Source: Gammaproteobacteria bacterium
GTDB taxonomy: Bacteria; Pseudomonadota; Gammaproteobacteria; Steroidobacterales; Woeseiaceae
Assembly: GCA_018677555.1 (NCBI GenBank)
Contig: JAHHOT010000040.1
Coordinates: 1-42,399 of the forward strand
DNA length: 42,399 nucleotides
Direction: 5' to 3'
Position numbers and translations under genes: made by a program. Within the stretch, counting starts at the first letter, position 1; every line of letters begins with the position of its first letter. Positions 27,540 through 34,994 of this stretch are shown one piece after another. The notes beneath the pieces are model-generated. The model was given only the letters and a program-made list of their open reading frames with translations. It was not told the origin of the DNA and did not search any database.

Positions 27540-28904
27540 TCAATGGCGACTCTGCAGCGCCATTGTGAGTTTCTGTCGTGCCGCGCCAAAGCCGCCGTTG
27601 CTCATGAATACGACCTGGTCGCCGCTGCACAGTTTCGCCAACAGTCCGCCAACCAGTTCATCGTAATCGCTGTACAGGTGCAATCGTTCAGCCAGCGGCC
27701 GCAATGCGTCCTCAAACTCTTGCGAGATGTCGTCAGGTCGATAAACGTATACCTCGTCAGCATCGTCCAGCGACGCGGCCAGTTGCGCGTTGTGCACACC
27801 GAGTTTCATCGTATTCGAGCGGGGCTCGAGCGCGACGATGATGCGGTTGCCCGGGAAGCGTTTTTTCATGCCGGCGATGCTGCGGCGGATCGCCGTGGGG
27901 TGATGTGCGAAATCGTCATACACGCCGATGCCGTGTACCGTTGCCGTGCGCTCCATGCGCCGCTTGACCCCGTCGAAGCGTGACAGCGCATCTGCCGATT
28001 GCGTGACCGTGATGCCCGCTGACGATGCCGCCGCGATCGCAGCCAGTGCATTCTCGAGGTTGTGCCGGCCGCCGAGTTGCCACGCCGACTCGCTCTCGCC
28101 GCCGTCCGGCCCGCTGATACGAATGCGTCTTTCGGCGGAATCGCGAAACTCACCCGACCATTCAGCGGCGTTATCCAGGCCGAAACGCTCGACGGGCGTC
28201 CAGCAGCCCATCGCGACGAGTTTGTCGACATTGGGTTCGTCCGTCCGCGCGATCAGGCGTCCCTCCGACGGAATCGTCCGCAGAAGCTGGTGGAACTGCC
28301 AGAGAATGGCATCCATATCGCTGTATATGTCCGCGTGATCGAACTCGATGTTGTTGATGACCACCGTCGACGGCCGGTAATGCACAAACTTGGCGCGCTT
28401 GTCGAAAAACGCCGTGTCGTACTCGTCGGCCTCCACGATGAAGTAGTCGCTGCCGGTCGCCCGCGCGGATGCTCCGAAATTCGCCGGAACGCCGCCGATG
28501 AGAAACCCCGGGTTCTTGCCCGCGTCCTCGAGAATCCATGCCAGCATGCTTGCGGTCGTGGTCTTGCCGTGGGTGCCGGCGACGGCCATGACATGGCGCC
28601 CCTCCAGCACATGCTCTGCCAGCCATTGCGGACCGGAACGATAAGGCAAGCCATGGTTCAGCATGAATTCAACGGCGGGGTTACCGCGACTCAGCGCGTT
28701 GCCGACGACGACGCAATCCGGAGTCCTGGCGAATTGCGCCTCGTCGTATCCGTCGAAAATGTCGATCCCGAGGCGTTTCAGTTGCGTGCTCATCGGTGGG
28801 TATATGCCAGCGTCGCTGCCGGTAACTTCATGGCCGGCGGATTTCGCGATTGCAGCAACGCCCCCCATAAACGTGCCGCAAATACCGAGGATATGGATGT
28901 GCAT
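27540..28904 (-). CDS. mpl: UDP-N-acetylmuramate:L-alanyl-gamma-D-glutamyl-meso-diaminopimelate ligase
   Basis: 454 residues. The N-terminus MHIHILGICGTFMGGVAAI is diagnostic of Mpl rather than MurC. The ATP-binding motif is GTHGKTT at residues 110-116. It is followed by VEADEYDTAFFDKRAKFVHY, where the ligase family binds substrate and Mg. The C-terminal domain has FAHHPTAIRRSI and ALEPRSNTMKLG. Mpl reattaches recycled murein tripeptide to UDP-MurNAc, bypassing the MurC-D-E steps. No other murein-recycling gene is adjacent. The initiation ATG has no strong SD. Confidence 0.96.
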   Translation of the reverse strand: MHIHILGICGTFMGGVAAIAKSAGHEVTGSDAGIYPPMSTQLKRLGIDIFDGYDEAQFARTPDCVVVGNALSRGNPAVEFMLNHGLPYRSGPQWLAEHVLEGRHVMAVAGTHGKTTTASMLAWILEDAGKNPGFLIGGVPANFGASARATGSDYFIVEADEYDTAFFDKRAKFVHYRPSTVVINNIEFDHADIYSDMDAILWQFHQLLRTIPSEGRLIARTDEPNVDKLVAMGCWTPVERFGLDNAAEWSGEFRDSAERRIRISGPDGGESESAWQLGGRHNLENALAAIAAASSAGITVTQSADALSRFDGVKRRMERTATVHGIGVYDDFAHHPTAIRRSIAGMKKRFPGNRIIVALEPRSNTMKLGVHNAQLAASLDDADEVYVYRPDDISQEFEDALRPLAERLHLYSDYDELVGGLLAKLCSGDQVVFMSNGGFGAARQKLTMALQSRH

Positions 28905-28934
28905 GCGCGCCGAGTGTATCGATTGGCGACCGAA

Positions 28935-29486
28935 CTAGAAAGTCGAGTAAAAAACGAGCTGAGCAAAGAAGATAATCATCACAAACGCAATTCCGACCAG
29001 CAAATGCTGGTCGATCGATCGCGACAGGATGTGCCCGTCGACGACCAGTAACCAGAGCTGCAGCGCGACCGGGATACTGCTCGCATTTTGCAGGCCGATG
29101 ACCGGCACCAGCATCAGGTATAGCAGCAGCGATGCGAGACTGACGACGGCGCCGCAGGCGGCGGATGCCGTGACGGCCTGCAGAAATCGTGGCCCGCGCC
29201 CCGTGATCTGCAGTATCAGCCAGAACGAGCTTATGTGTATGACCAGGAGCGCCAGCGACAAAAGGTGATTCGGCGACTCGGCGCTCGTGATCAGGTAGCC
29301 TTCGGCGATGAGCACCGACCAGAGTACGGCCAGCGCCGCCGCGAACAGAAAGGCCGAATGCGGCATCGCATCCGGTCCCTTGCGCAGCATGAGGATGCCG
29401 AAGATAGTGTTAAGAAGTACTTGCAGCGTTCTGTCACAATAGCGGTATGAGGAAACGAGATCATCGCACGGAACGCGGCTGCCCAT
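28935..29486 (-). CDS. Uncharacterised multi-pass membrane protein
   Basis: Up to 183 residues with about five hydrophobic helices: around LQVLLNTIFGILML, HSAFLFAAALAVLWSVLIAE, HLLSLALLVIHISSFWLIL, TASAACGAVVSLASLLLYLML and LLVGIAFVMIIFFAQLVF. I do not recognise the family. The start is uncertain. The ATG at 29486 gives a cysteine-containing N-terminus that may not be coding, while the next ATG (in ILMLRKG) would cut the first helix. It is convergent to nothing and divergent from rnd, 61 bp apart. It ends 30 bp before mpl starts on the same strand, so it precedes mpl and may share its message. A minor hairpin, CGTCGCG-CCT-CGCGACG (29500-29516), lies in the divergent gap. Confidence 0.65.
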   Translation of the reverse strand: MGSRVPCDDLVSSYRYCDRTLQVLLNTIFGILMLRKGPDAMPHSAFLFAAALAVLWSVLIAEGYLITSAESPNHLLSLALLVIHISSFWLILQITGRGPRFLQAVTASAACGAVVSLASLLLYLMLVPVIGLQNASSIPVALQLWLLVVDGHILSRSIDQHLLVGIAFVMIIFFAQLVFYSTF

Positions 29487-29547
29487 GAAGTATCACGACG
29501 TCGCGCCTCGCGACGGTCATACGCGGCCGTGACGTCAAGCCGGCACA

Positions 29548-30636
29548 ATGTCTGATATCCGCGTCGTCGGCATGGGCTCCTCCGAGCTCGGCGAGATCAT
29601 CGGTGACGAGCCGGTTATCGCACTCGATACCGAGTTCATGCGTGAGAAGACCTATTTCGCCCAGCTCTGCCTGGTCCAGGTCGCGACGCGGCGGGCCATC
29701 TGCTGTGCGGACCCGCTGACCGGGCCGCCTGCAGATTCGGCGACCTGGGACAAGCTGCTGGAGCGTACCTGCGTCATCCATTCCGCGCGCCAGGATCTCG
29801 AAGTCATCTACCAGGCAACCCGGCGATTTCCGGCGCGGGTATTCGACACGCAGATTGCCGCTGCGTTGCTTGGCTACCCGCCGCAAATGGGCTACGGCAA
29901 CCTGGTCGAGGAGTTATTCGACAAGCGGCTCGACAAGTCACATACCCGCGCCGACTGGTCGCGTCGACCCTTGCCAGAGGAGCAACTCGCGTATGCGGCA
30001 GAGGACGTCGAGTTCCTGCTGCCCGCGTTTGACGCGCTCGGCGAACGGCTGGATCGACAGGGGCGCTTGTCCTGGGCGAACGAGGACTCGGCCGACCTGC
30101 TCGACAGCACGCTTTATGCGAGCGACCCGGCGCAGGCCATTGACAGGCTCAAGGGCGCCAGGAACCTGCGCGGGGCTGCGCGGGCAGCCGCGGTCCGGCT
30201 CGCTGCCTGGCGCGAGGAACGGGCAATCGCGGGCAACCGTCCGCGCCAGTGGATCATCCGCGACGCCGTACTGCTGGAAATCGCGACACAACAGCCGGCC
30301 TCGAAAAAATCCCTGGCGCGAATGTCGGGACTCGCCGAACGCACGCTGCAGCGCTACGGTGACACGCTGCTGGAGCTGGTCGCGAAATCCGCGACCGACG
30401 ATGTGGACTATCGCCCCCCGGCGCGGCCGAACGAGGCGCAGAAAGCAGCGCTCAAAAGAATGCAGCAACTGGTGGCAGAACGTGCCGGGGAGCTGCAGCT
30501 GGCTGCCGAACTGCTGGCACCGAAAAAGGAGCTTGCGGCCGCTCTCGCCGGCAATCGCGATCTGCGCGTGTTGCGCGGCTGGCGCCAGGATCTGCTCGGC
30601 GCCGATCTGCTGGCGATTCTCGCCGACGTCGACTAG
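29548..30636 (+). CDS. rnd: Ribonuclease D
   Basis: 362 residues. The DEDD exonuclease motifs are ALDTEFMREKTYFAQLCLVQV (Exo I), VIHSARQDLEVIYQ (Exo II), and YAAEDVEFLLPAF (Exo III). The flanking HTRADWSRRPLPEEQLAYA is typical of RNase D. Two C-terminal HRDC-type helical domains follow (AWREERAIAGNRPRQWIIRDAVL). RNase D trims 3' ends of tRNA precursors and other stable RNAs. The ATG at 29548 overlaps nothing. The gene converges on adk with a 10-bp gap. Confidence 0.94.
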   Translation: MSDIRVVGMGSSELGEIIGDEPVIALDTEFMREKTYFAQLCLVQVATRRAICCADPLTGPPADSATWDKLLERTCVIHSARQDLEVIYQATRRFPARVFDTQIAAALLGYPPQMGYGNLVEELFDKRLDKSHTRADWSRRPLPEEQLAYAAEDVEFLLPAFDALGERLDRQGRLSWANEDSADLLDSTLYASDPAQAIDRLKGARNLRGAARAAAVRLAAWREERAIAGNRPRQWIIRDAVLLEIATQQPASKKSLARMSGLAERTLQRYGDTLLELVAKSATDDVDYRPPARPNEAQKAALKRMQQLVAERAGELQLAAELLAPKKELAAALAGNRDLRVLRGWRQDLLGADLLAILADVD

Positions 30637-30646
30637 CCGCTGACTC

Positions 30647-31291
30647 CTAGTCGCTCAGTACGGCCAGCAGGCGCGCATACACTTCGTCGATGGCGCCGTC
30701 GGCATCGACCGTAAGCAGCCTGCCGCGCTCCCGGTAGTAATCGACGACCGGCTCCGTCTGTGTCCGGTAAACCTCGAGACGGCTGCCGATGGTGTCTTCG
30801 TTGTCGTCCTCGCGTTGTATCAGCTCGCCACCTGCCTCAGTACAGGCATCCAGTTCTTCCTGCGGCGAAAAATACACGTTCAGCAATTTTCCGGTGAGCG
30901 AACAGGTGCGCCGGCCGGTGAGCCGCTTCATGAGGACGTCGAAATCGACATCCATCAGCACTGCAGCGTCGAGGGGCTGACCGAGCTCATCCAGCAGGTC
31001 CGCGAGATCGAGAGCCTGTTTCTGGGTGCGCGGGAAGCCGTCGAGGATGAACCCGTCGGCGACGTCCGGCTGCGAGAGTCTCTCGCTGATTATGCCGAGC
31101 ATGATGTCGTCGGACACCAGTTGCCCCGCCTCCATGATTTCCCTGGCCTGTCGGCCGAAGCGGCTCCCGGACGCAACGGCCTCGCGCAACATGTCACCGG
31201 TGGATACCTGGGGAATATTCCGCTCGGCCATCAGTTTCTTCGCTTGTGTGCCTTTGCCGGAACCCGGCGCGCCGAGCAATACGATTCGCAT
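30647..31291 (-). CDS. adk: Adenylate kinase
   Basis: 214 residues from the ATG at 31291 (MRIVLLGAPGSGKGTQAKKL), exactly the E. coli length. An ATG four codons upstream is possible but not family-like. The P-loop GAPGSGKGTQ is at residues 7-16, DGFPRTQKQAL follows, and the LID begins at GRRTCSLTG. At the four LID positions used for zinc or hydrogen-bond networks, this protein has C130, T133, C150 and A153, a mix of the zinc (four Cys) and E. coli (H, S, D, T) patterns. Adk equilibrates ATP, ADP and AMP. It diverges from pfp. Confidence 0.96.
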   Translation of the reverse strand: MRIVLLGAPGSGKGTQAKKLMAERNIPQVSTGDMLREAVASGSRFGRQAREIMEAGQLVSDDIMLGIISERLSQPDVADGFILDGFPRTQKQALDLADLLDELGQPLDAAVLMDVDFDVLMKRLTGRRTCSLTGKLLNVYFSPQEELDACTEAGGELIQREDDNEDTIGSRLEVYRTQTEPVVDYYRERGRLLTVDADGAIDEVYARLLAVLSD

Positions 31292-31455
31292 ATTCAGTCT
31301 CACTGTGGTTGAACTGTTGACCCTGCGGGACGGCGGCTAACGCTACCGGCAAAGGGATTTGCCGTCAATGTGCGGATTGTGCGCCCGACCGTGCTAGTGC
31401 GAGCGGTTTCCGCTATGCTTCGCGACCATTGCCACCCGCGGAGAGCCCTTGCCCT

Positions 31456-32718
31456 ATGTCCAGGATGAATGCCTTCTATGCCCAGTCTGGCGGCGTAACC
31501 TCGGTTATCAATGCCAGCGCCTGTGCGGTTATCGAAACCGCACGCAAACATCGCAACAAGATCGCCAATGTCTACGCCGGCCGCAACGGCATTATCGGCG
31601 CCCTGACCGAGGACCTGATCGACACCAGCAAGGAAACGGCTGCGACGATCGCTGGGTTACGACATACCCCAGGCGGCGCCTTTGGTTCGGCCCGCTACAA
31701 GCTGAAAAGCATCGAAGAGAATCGCGCCGAATACGAACGCCTGATCGAGGTATTTCACGCCCACAACATCGGCTACTTCTTCTACAACGGCGGCAACGAC
31801 TCGATGGACACCGCGCACAAGGTTTCGCTGATCAGCAAGCAGCTGGGCTTTCCGGTGACCTGTCTCGGCATTCCGAAAACGGTGGACAACGACCTGCCGG
31901 TAACCGATAACTGTCCCGGCTTCGGCTCCGTCGCCAAGTACGTGGCGGTCTCTACGCGCGAGGCGGCGCTCGACGTCTTGTCGATGGCGAAGACCTCGAC
32001 CAAGGTATTCGTACTCGAGGTGATGGGGCGGCATGCCGGCTGGATTGCCGCTGCCGGCGGGCTGGCGGGCAGCGCGCCAGAGGACGCGCCACACATTATC
32101 CTGTTCCCGGAAGTGCCTTTCGACGAGGCAGCGTTTCTTGCACGCGTCAAGAAATGCGTCGAGGCCTACGAATACTGCGTCGTCGTGGTCAGCGAGGGCG
32201 CACGCTATCCGGACGGCCGTTTCCTTGCCGAAGCCGGAACGCGCGACGCATTCGGCCACGCACAGCTTGGCGGCGTGGCGCCGGTCGTGGCAAACATGGT
32301 GCGCGAGAAATTCGGCTACAAGTACCACTATGCCGTCGCGGACTACCTGCAACGTTCGGCCCGCCACATCGCATCGGCAACCGATGTGCGGCAGGCGTAT
32401 GCCGTTGGCAAAGCGGCCGTGCAAATGGCGTTGAAGGGAAATTCGGCGGTGATGCCGGTCATCAAGCGGCTGTCGGACAAGCCGTACCGCTGGCGCATCG
32501 AAATGGCACCGCTCGCACGTGTGGCCAACAAGGAAAAAATGCTGCCGAAACGCTACATCACGCGCGACGGATTTGGCATAACCGCGGCCTGCCGCCGGTA
32601 TCTGGAACCGCTCATTCGCGGCGAAGATTATCCTCCGTATATCAACGGCTTACCCAAGTACGTGAGTCTGAAAAACGTGCCTGTCGCGAAACGGCTCGAG
32701 ACAGATTTTGTGGTATGA
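31456..32718 (+). CDS. pfp: Pyrophosphate-dependent 6-phosphofructokinase
   Basis: 420 residues from the ATG at 31456 (MSRMNAFYAQSGGVTSVINA), with GGAG at 31440-31443 upstream. The PPi-dependent type is shown by GGNDS at residues 112-116, with D where ATP enzymes have G, and by KTVDNDLPVTDNCPGFGSVA with the lysine at the PPi site. Further features are EVMGRHAGWIAAA and the C-terminal GITAACRRYLEPLIRGEDYPP. It reversibly phosphorylates fructose-6-phosphate with PPi. In several methanotrophs and symbionts such enzymes also act on sedoheptulose-7-phosphate. It is followed by hppA, so PPi use and PPi-driven proton pumping are physically linked here. Confidence 0.93.
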   Translation: MSRMNAFYAQSGGVTSVINASACAVIETARKHRNKIANVYAGRNGIIGALTEDLIDTSKETAATIAGLRHTPGGAFGSARYKLKSIEENRAEYERLIEVFHAHNIGYFFYNGGNDSMDTAHKVSLISKQLGFPVTCLGIPKTVDNDLPVTDNCPGFGSVAKYVAVSTREAALDVLSMAKTSTKVFVLEVMGRHAGWIAAAGGLAGSAPEDAPHIILFPEVPFDEAAFLARVKKCVEAYEYCVVVVSEGARYPDGRFLAEAGTRDAFGHAQLGGVAPVVANMVREKFGYKYHYAVADYLQRSARHIASATDVRQAYAVGKAAVQMALKGNSAVMPVIKRLSDKPYRWRIEMAPLARVANKEKMLPKRYITRDGFGITAACRRYLEPLIRGEDYPPYINGLPKYVSLKNVPVAKRLETDFVV

Positions 32719-32899
32719 TGCGCCGCCTGCTGCCGGGGGGCCCAGCGCGGGCTCAGGGAGCGCCGGCAGCGCTCAAGGCAAATAACAATAACGCGGTAGG
32801 GAAAACATCACCCGGCCTTCGCCGGGAACCCCCACGTTCGAACTGGATTTACCCGCTGCATCGCAGCGGCGGGGTTATACGAAATCGGGAGACAATCTG
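32719..32899 (+). promoter_or_regulatory. Structured leader between pfp and hppA
   Basis: The 181-bp gap contains three stem-loops. GCTGCCGG (32729-32736) pairs with CCGGCAGC (32763-32770). CCCGGC (32811-32816) pairs with GCCGGG (32821-32826) over a CTTC loop. CCGCTGC (32853-32859) pairs with GCAGCGG (32863-32869) over a three-base loop. None is followed by a T-run. It may be an mRNA leader controlling hppA. I do not match it to any named riboswitch. Confidence 0.35.
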
Positions 32900-34930
32900 A
32901 TGACAAACGAAACGGCATTGTGGGCCGCCATCGGTGCGGGCGTGCTCGCCGTAATCTACGGCATGCTGTCCGTGCAATGGATAATGAAGCAGCCTGCAGG
33001 AAACCAGCGCATGCAGGAGATCGCGCTGGCCATCCAGGAGGGCGCGCGCGCGTACATGAACCGGCAATACTTCACGATCGGAATCGTCGGTGTCATTCTG
33101 TTCGTCGTGCTCGGCATCACCCTCGACTGGGCGACCGGGATCGGCTTTGCCATCGGCGCCGTGTTTTCCGCACTGGCTGGATACATCGGCATGTTCGTGT
33201 CGGTACGCGCCAACGTGCGTACTGCGCAAGCTGCGACGAAGGGCGTCAACCCCGCGCTGAACGTTGCGTTTCGTGGTGGCGCGATAACCGGGCTCCTGGT
33301 CGTGGGTCTCGGACTTGTCGGCGTGGCTGGCTATTACTACATCCTCCTGTCAATGGGCTCTACGGTTGACGATGCGATTCACGCGCTCATCGGCCTGGCC
33401 TTCGGCGGCTCACTGATCTCCATTTTCGCGCGACTCGGCGGCGGCATTTTCACGAAAGGCGCGGACGTTGGCGCCGACCTGGTCGGCAAGGTCGAAGCCG
33501 GAATTCCCGAAGACGATCCGCGCAACCCGGGTGTAATAGCGGACAACGTCGGCGACAACGTCGGTGACTGTGCCGGTATGGCAGCCGACCTGTTCGAGAC
33601 CTATGCGGTTACGATCATTGCAACAATGCTCCTCGGCAGCCTGGTGGTCAGCCAGATTGGTGCCATGGCCATAATGTACCCCCTGGTTCTCGGTGCAGCG
33701 TCCATCGCCGCATCCATTATCGGCACGTTCTTCGTGCGCACCTCGGACGGCGGCAAGATCATGGGCGCGCTGTACAAAGGCATGATCGTCGCCGGCGTGC
33801 TCGCGGCGATCGCCTTCTGGTTCATCAGTGACATGATGATGGGCGACAACGCCAGGATGCTGTTCGGCGCCGCGCTCATCGGCCTGGCGCTGACGGCCGC
33901 GATGGTGGTGATCACGGAGTACTACACCGGCACCGACTTCAAACCGGTCAGGACTATTGCCGAGGCATCCACCACCGGCGACGCCACCAACATCATCGCC
34001 GGACTTGGCATCTCGATGAAAGCGACCGCCCTGCCCGTTCTCGCCGTTTGTCTCAGCATCTGGGGCGCCTACGCGCTCGGCGGTGGCGACGCGACGGCCG
34101 GCCTCTACAACATTGCGATCGCCGCGACCACGATGCTGTCCATGACCGGCGTCGTGGTCGCGCTCGACGCCTTCGGCCCGATCACCGACAATGCGGGCGG
34201 TATCGCCGAGATGGCCGAGCTGCCGCCGGAAGTGCGCAAGATCACCGACCAGCTCGACGCGGTTGGCAATACGACCAAGGCCGTGACCAAAGGCTACGCT
34301 ATCGGCTCTGCCGGACTGGCTGCGCTGGTGCTGTTCGCCGACTATACGAATGCGCTCAAGGGTGCGGGCATCGAAGCAACTTTCGACCTGTCGAACCACC
34401 TCGTGATCATCGGCCTGTTCATCGGCGGACTCGTACCGTTCCTGTTTGCCGCGATGGCCATGGAAGCGGTCGGTCGTGCGGCTGCGTCGGTCGTCGAAGA
34501 AGTTCGCCGGCAGTTCCGCGAAATTGAAGGCATCATGGAAGGCACCGGCAAACCCGACTACGGTCGTGCCGTGGATCTGCTGACCAAGGCCGCGATCAAG
34601 GAAATGATCGTGCCGTCGATCCTGCCGATCGCCGTTCCTCTGCTGGTGGGCTTTTTGCTGGGGCCGGTCGCGCTCGGCGGCGTGTTGCTGGGCACAATCG
34701 TCACCGGCCTGTTCGTCGCCATTTCAATGACCGCCGGCGGCGGTGCGTGGGACAACGCCAAAAAGTACATCGAAGACGGCAATTTCGGCGGCAAAGGGTC
34801 CGATGCCCACAAAGCGGCGGTGACCGGCGACACCGTCGGCGATCCGTACAAGGATACGGCCGGCCCTGCGATCAACCCGCTGATCAAGATCATCAACATC
34901 GTTGCACTGTTGATGGTCACCTTGCTGTAA
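32900..34930 (+). CDS. hppA: K+-independent H+-translocating membrane pyrophosphatase
   Basis: 676 residues with many membrane helices. The PPi- and Mg-binding motifs are [20 protein letters not shown] with EDDPRNP (residues 180-210), [19 protein letters not shown] from 215, and the C-terminal [20 protein letters not shown]. In the subclass switch, residue 460 is lysine in [15 protein letters not shown]+-dependent enzymes have alanine there, so this should be the K+-independent, proton-pumping class. The enzyme couples PPi hydrolysis to proton export, or runs in reverse. Placed 181 bp after pfp and followed by a strong terminator, it is the second gene of a likely PPi operon. The SD region is CGGGAG just before the ATG. 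Confidence 0.96.
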   Translation: MTNETALWAAIGAGVLAVIYGMLSVQWIMKQPAGNQRMQEIALAIQEGARAYMNRQYFTIGIVGVILFVVLGITLDWATGIGFAIGAVFSALAGYIGMFVSVRANVRTAQAATKGVNPALNVAFRGGAITGLLVVGLGLVGVAGYYYILLSMGSTVDDAIHALIGLAFGGSLISIFARLGGGIFTKGADVGADLVGKVEAGIPEDDPRNPGVIADNVGDNVGDCAGMAADLFETYAVTIIATMLLGSLVVSQIGAMAIMYPLVLGAASIAASIIGTFFVRTSDGGKIMGALYKGMIVAGVLAAIAFWFISDMMMGDNARMLFGAALIGLALTAAMVVITEYYTGTDFKPVRTIAEASTTGDATNIIAGLGISMKATALPVLAVCLSIWGAYALGGGDATAGLYNIAIAATTMLSMTGVVVALDAFGPITDNAGGIAEMAELPPEVRKITDQLDAVGNTTKAVTKGYAIGSAGLAALVLFADYTNALKGAGIEATFDLSNHLVIIGLFIGGLVPFLFAAMAMEAVGRAAASVVEEVRRQFREIEGIMEGTGKPDYGRAVDLLTKAAIKEMIVPSILPIAVPLLVGFLLGPVALGGVLLGTIVTGLFVAISMTAGGGAWDNAKKYIEDGNFGGKGSDAHKAAVTGDTVGDPYKDTAGPAINPLIKIINIVALLMVTLL

Positions 34931-34953
34931 AGCGGCCAATCGCGACAATGACA

Positions 34954-34985
34954 AAAGCCGCTGGCACTGCCAGCGGTTTTTTTTT
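34954..34985 (+). terminator. Rho-independent terminator after hppA
   Basis: Arms CCGCTGGC (34959-34966) and GCCAGCGG (34970-34977) close over a 3-base loop and are followed by eight T (34978-34985). A short A-run (34954-34957) allows weaker termination of the convergent GGDEF-EAL gene, whose stop is at 34995. Confidence 0.9.
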
Positions 34986-34994
34986 GCGTTGCCG

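Noticed and set aside
28062-29051. 329-codon open frame opposite mpl
   Set aside because: Antisense shadow of mpl and the next gene; no motif or ribosome site supports it.
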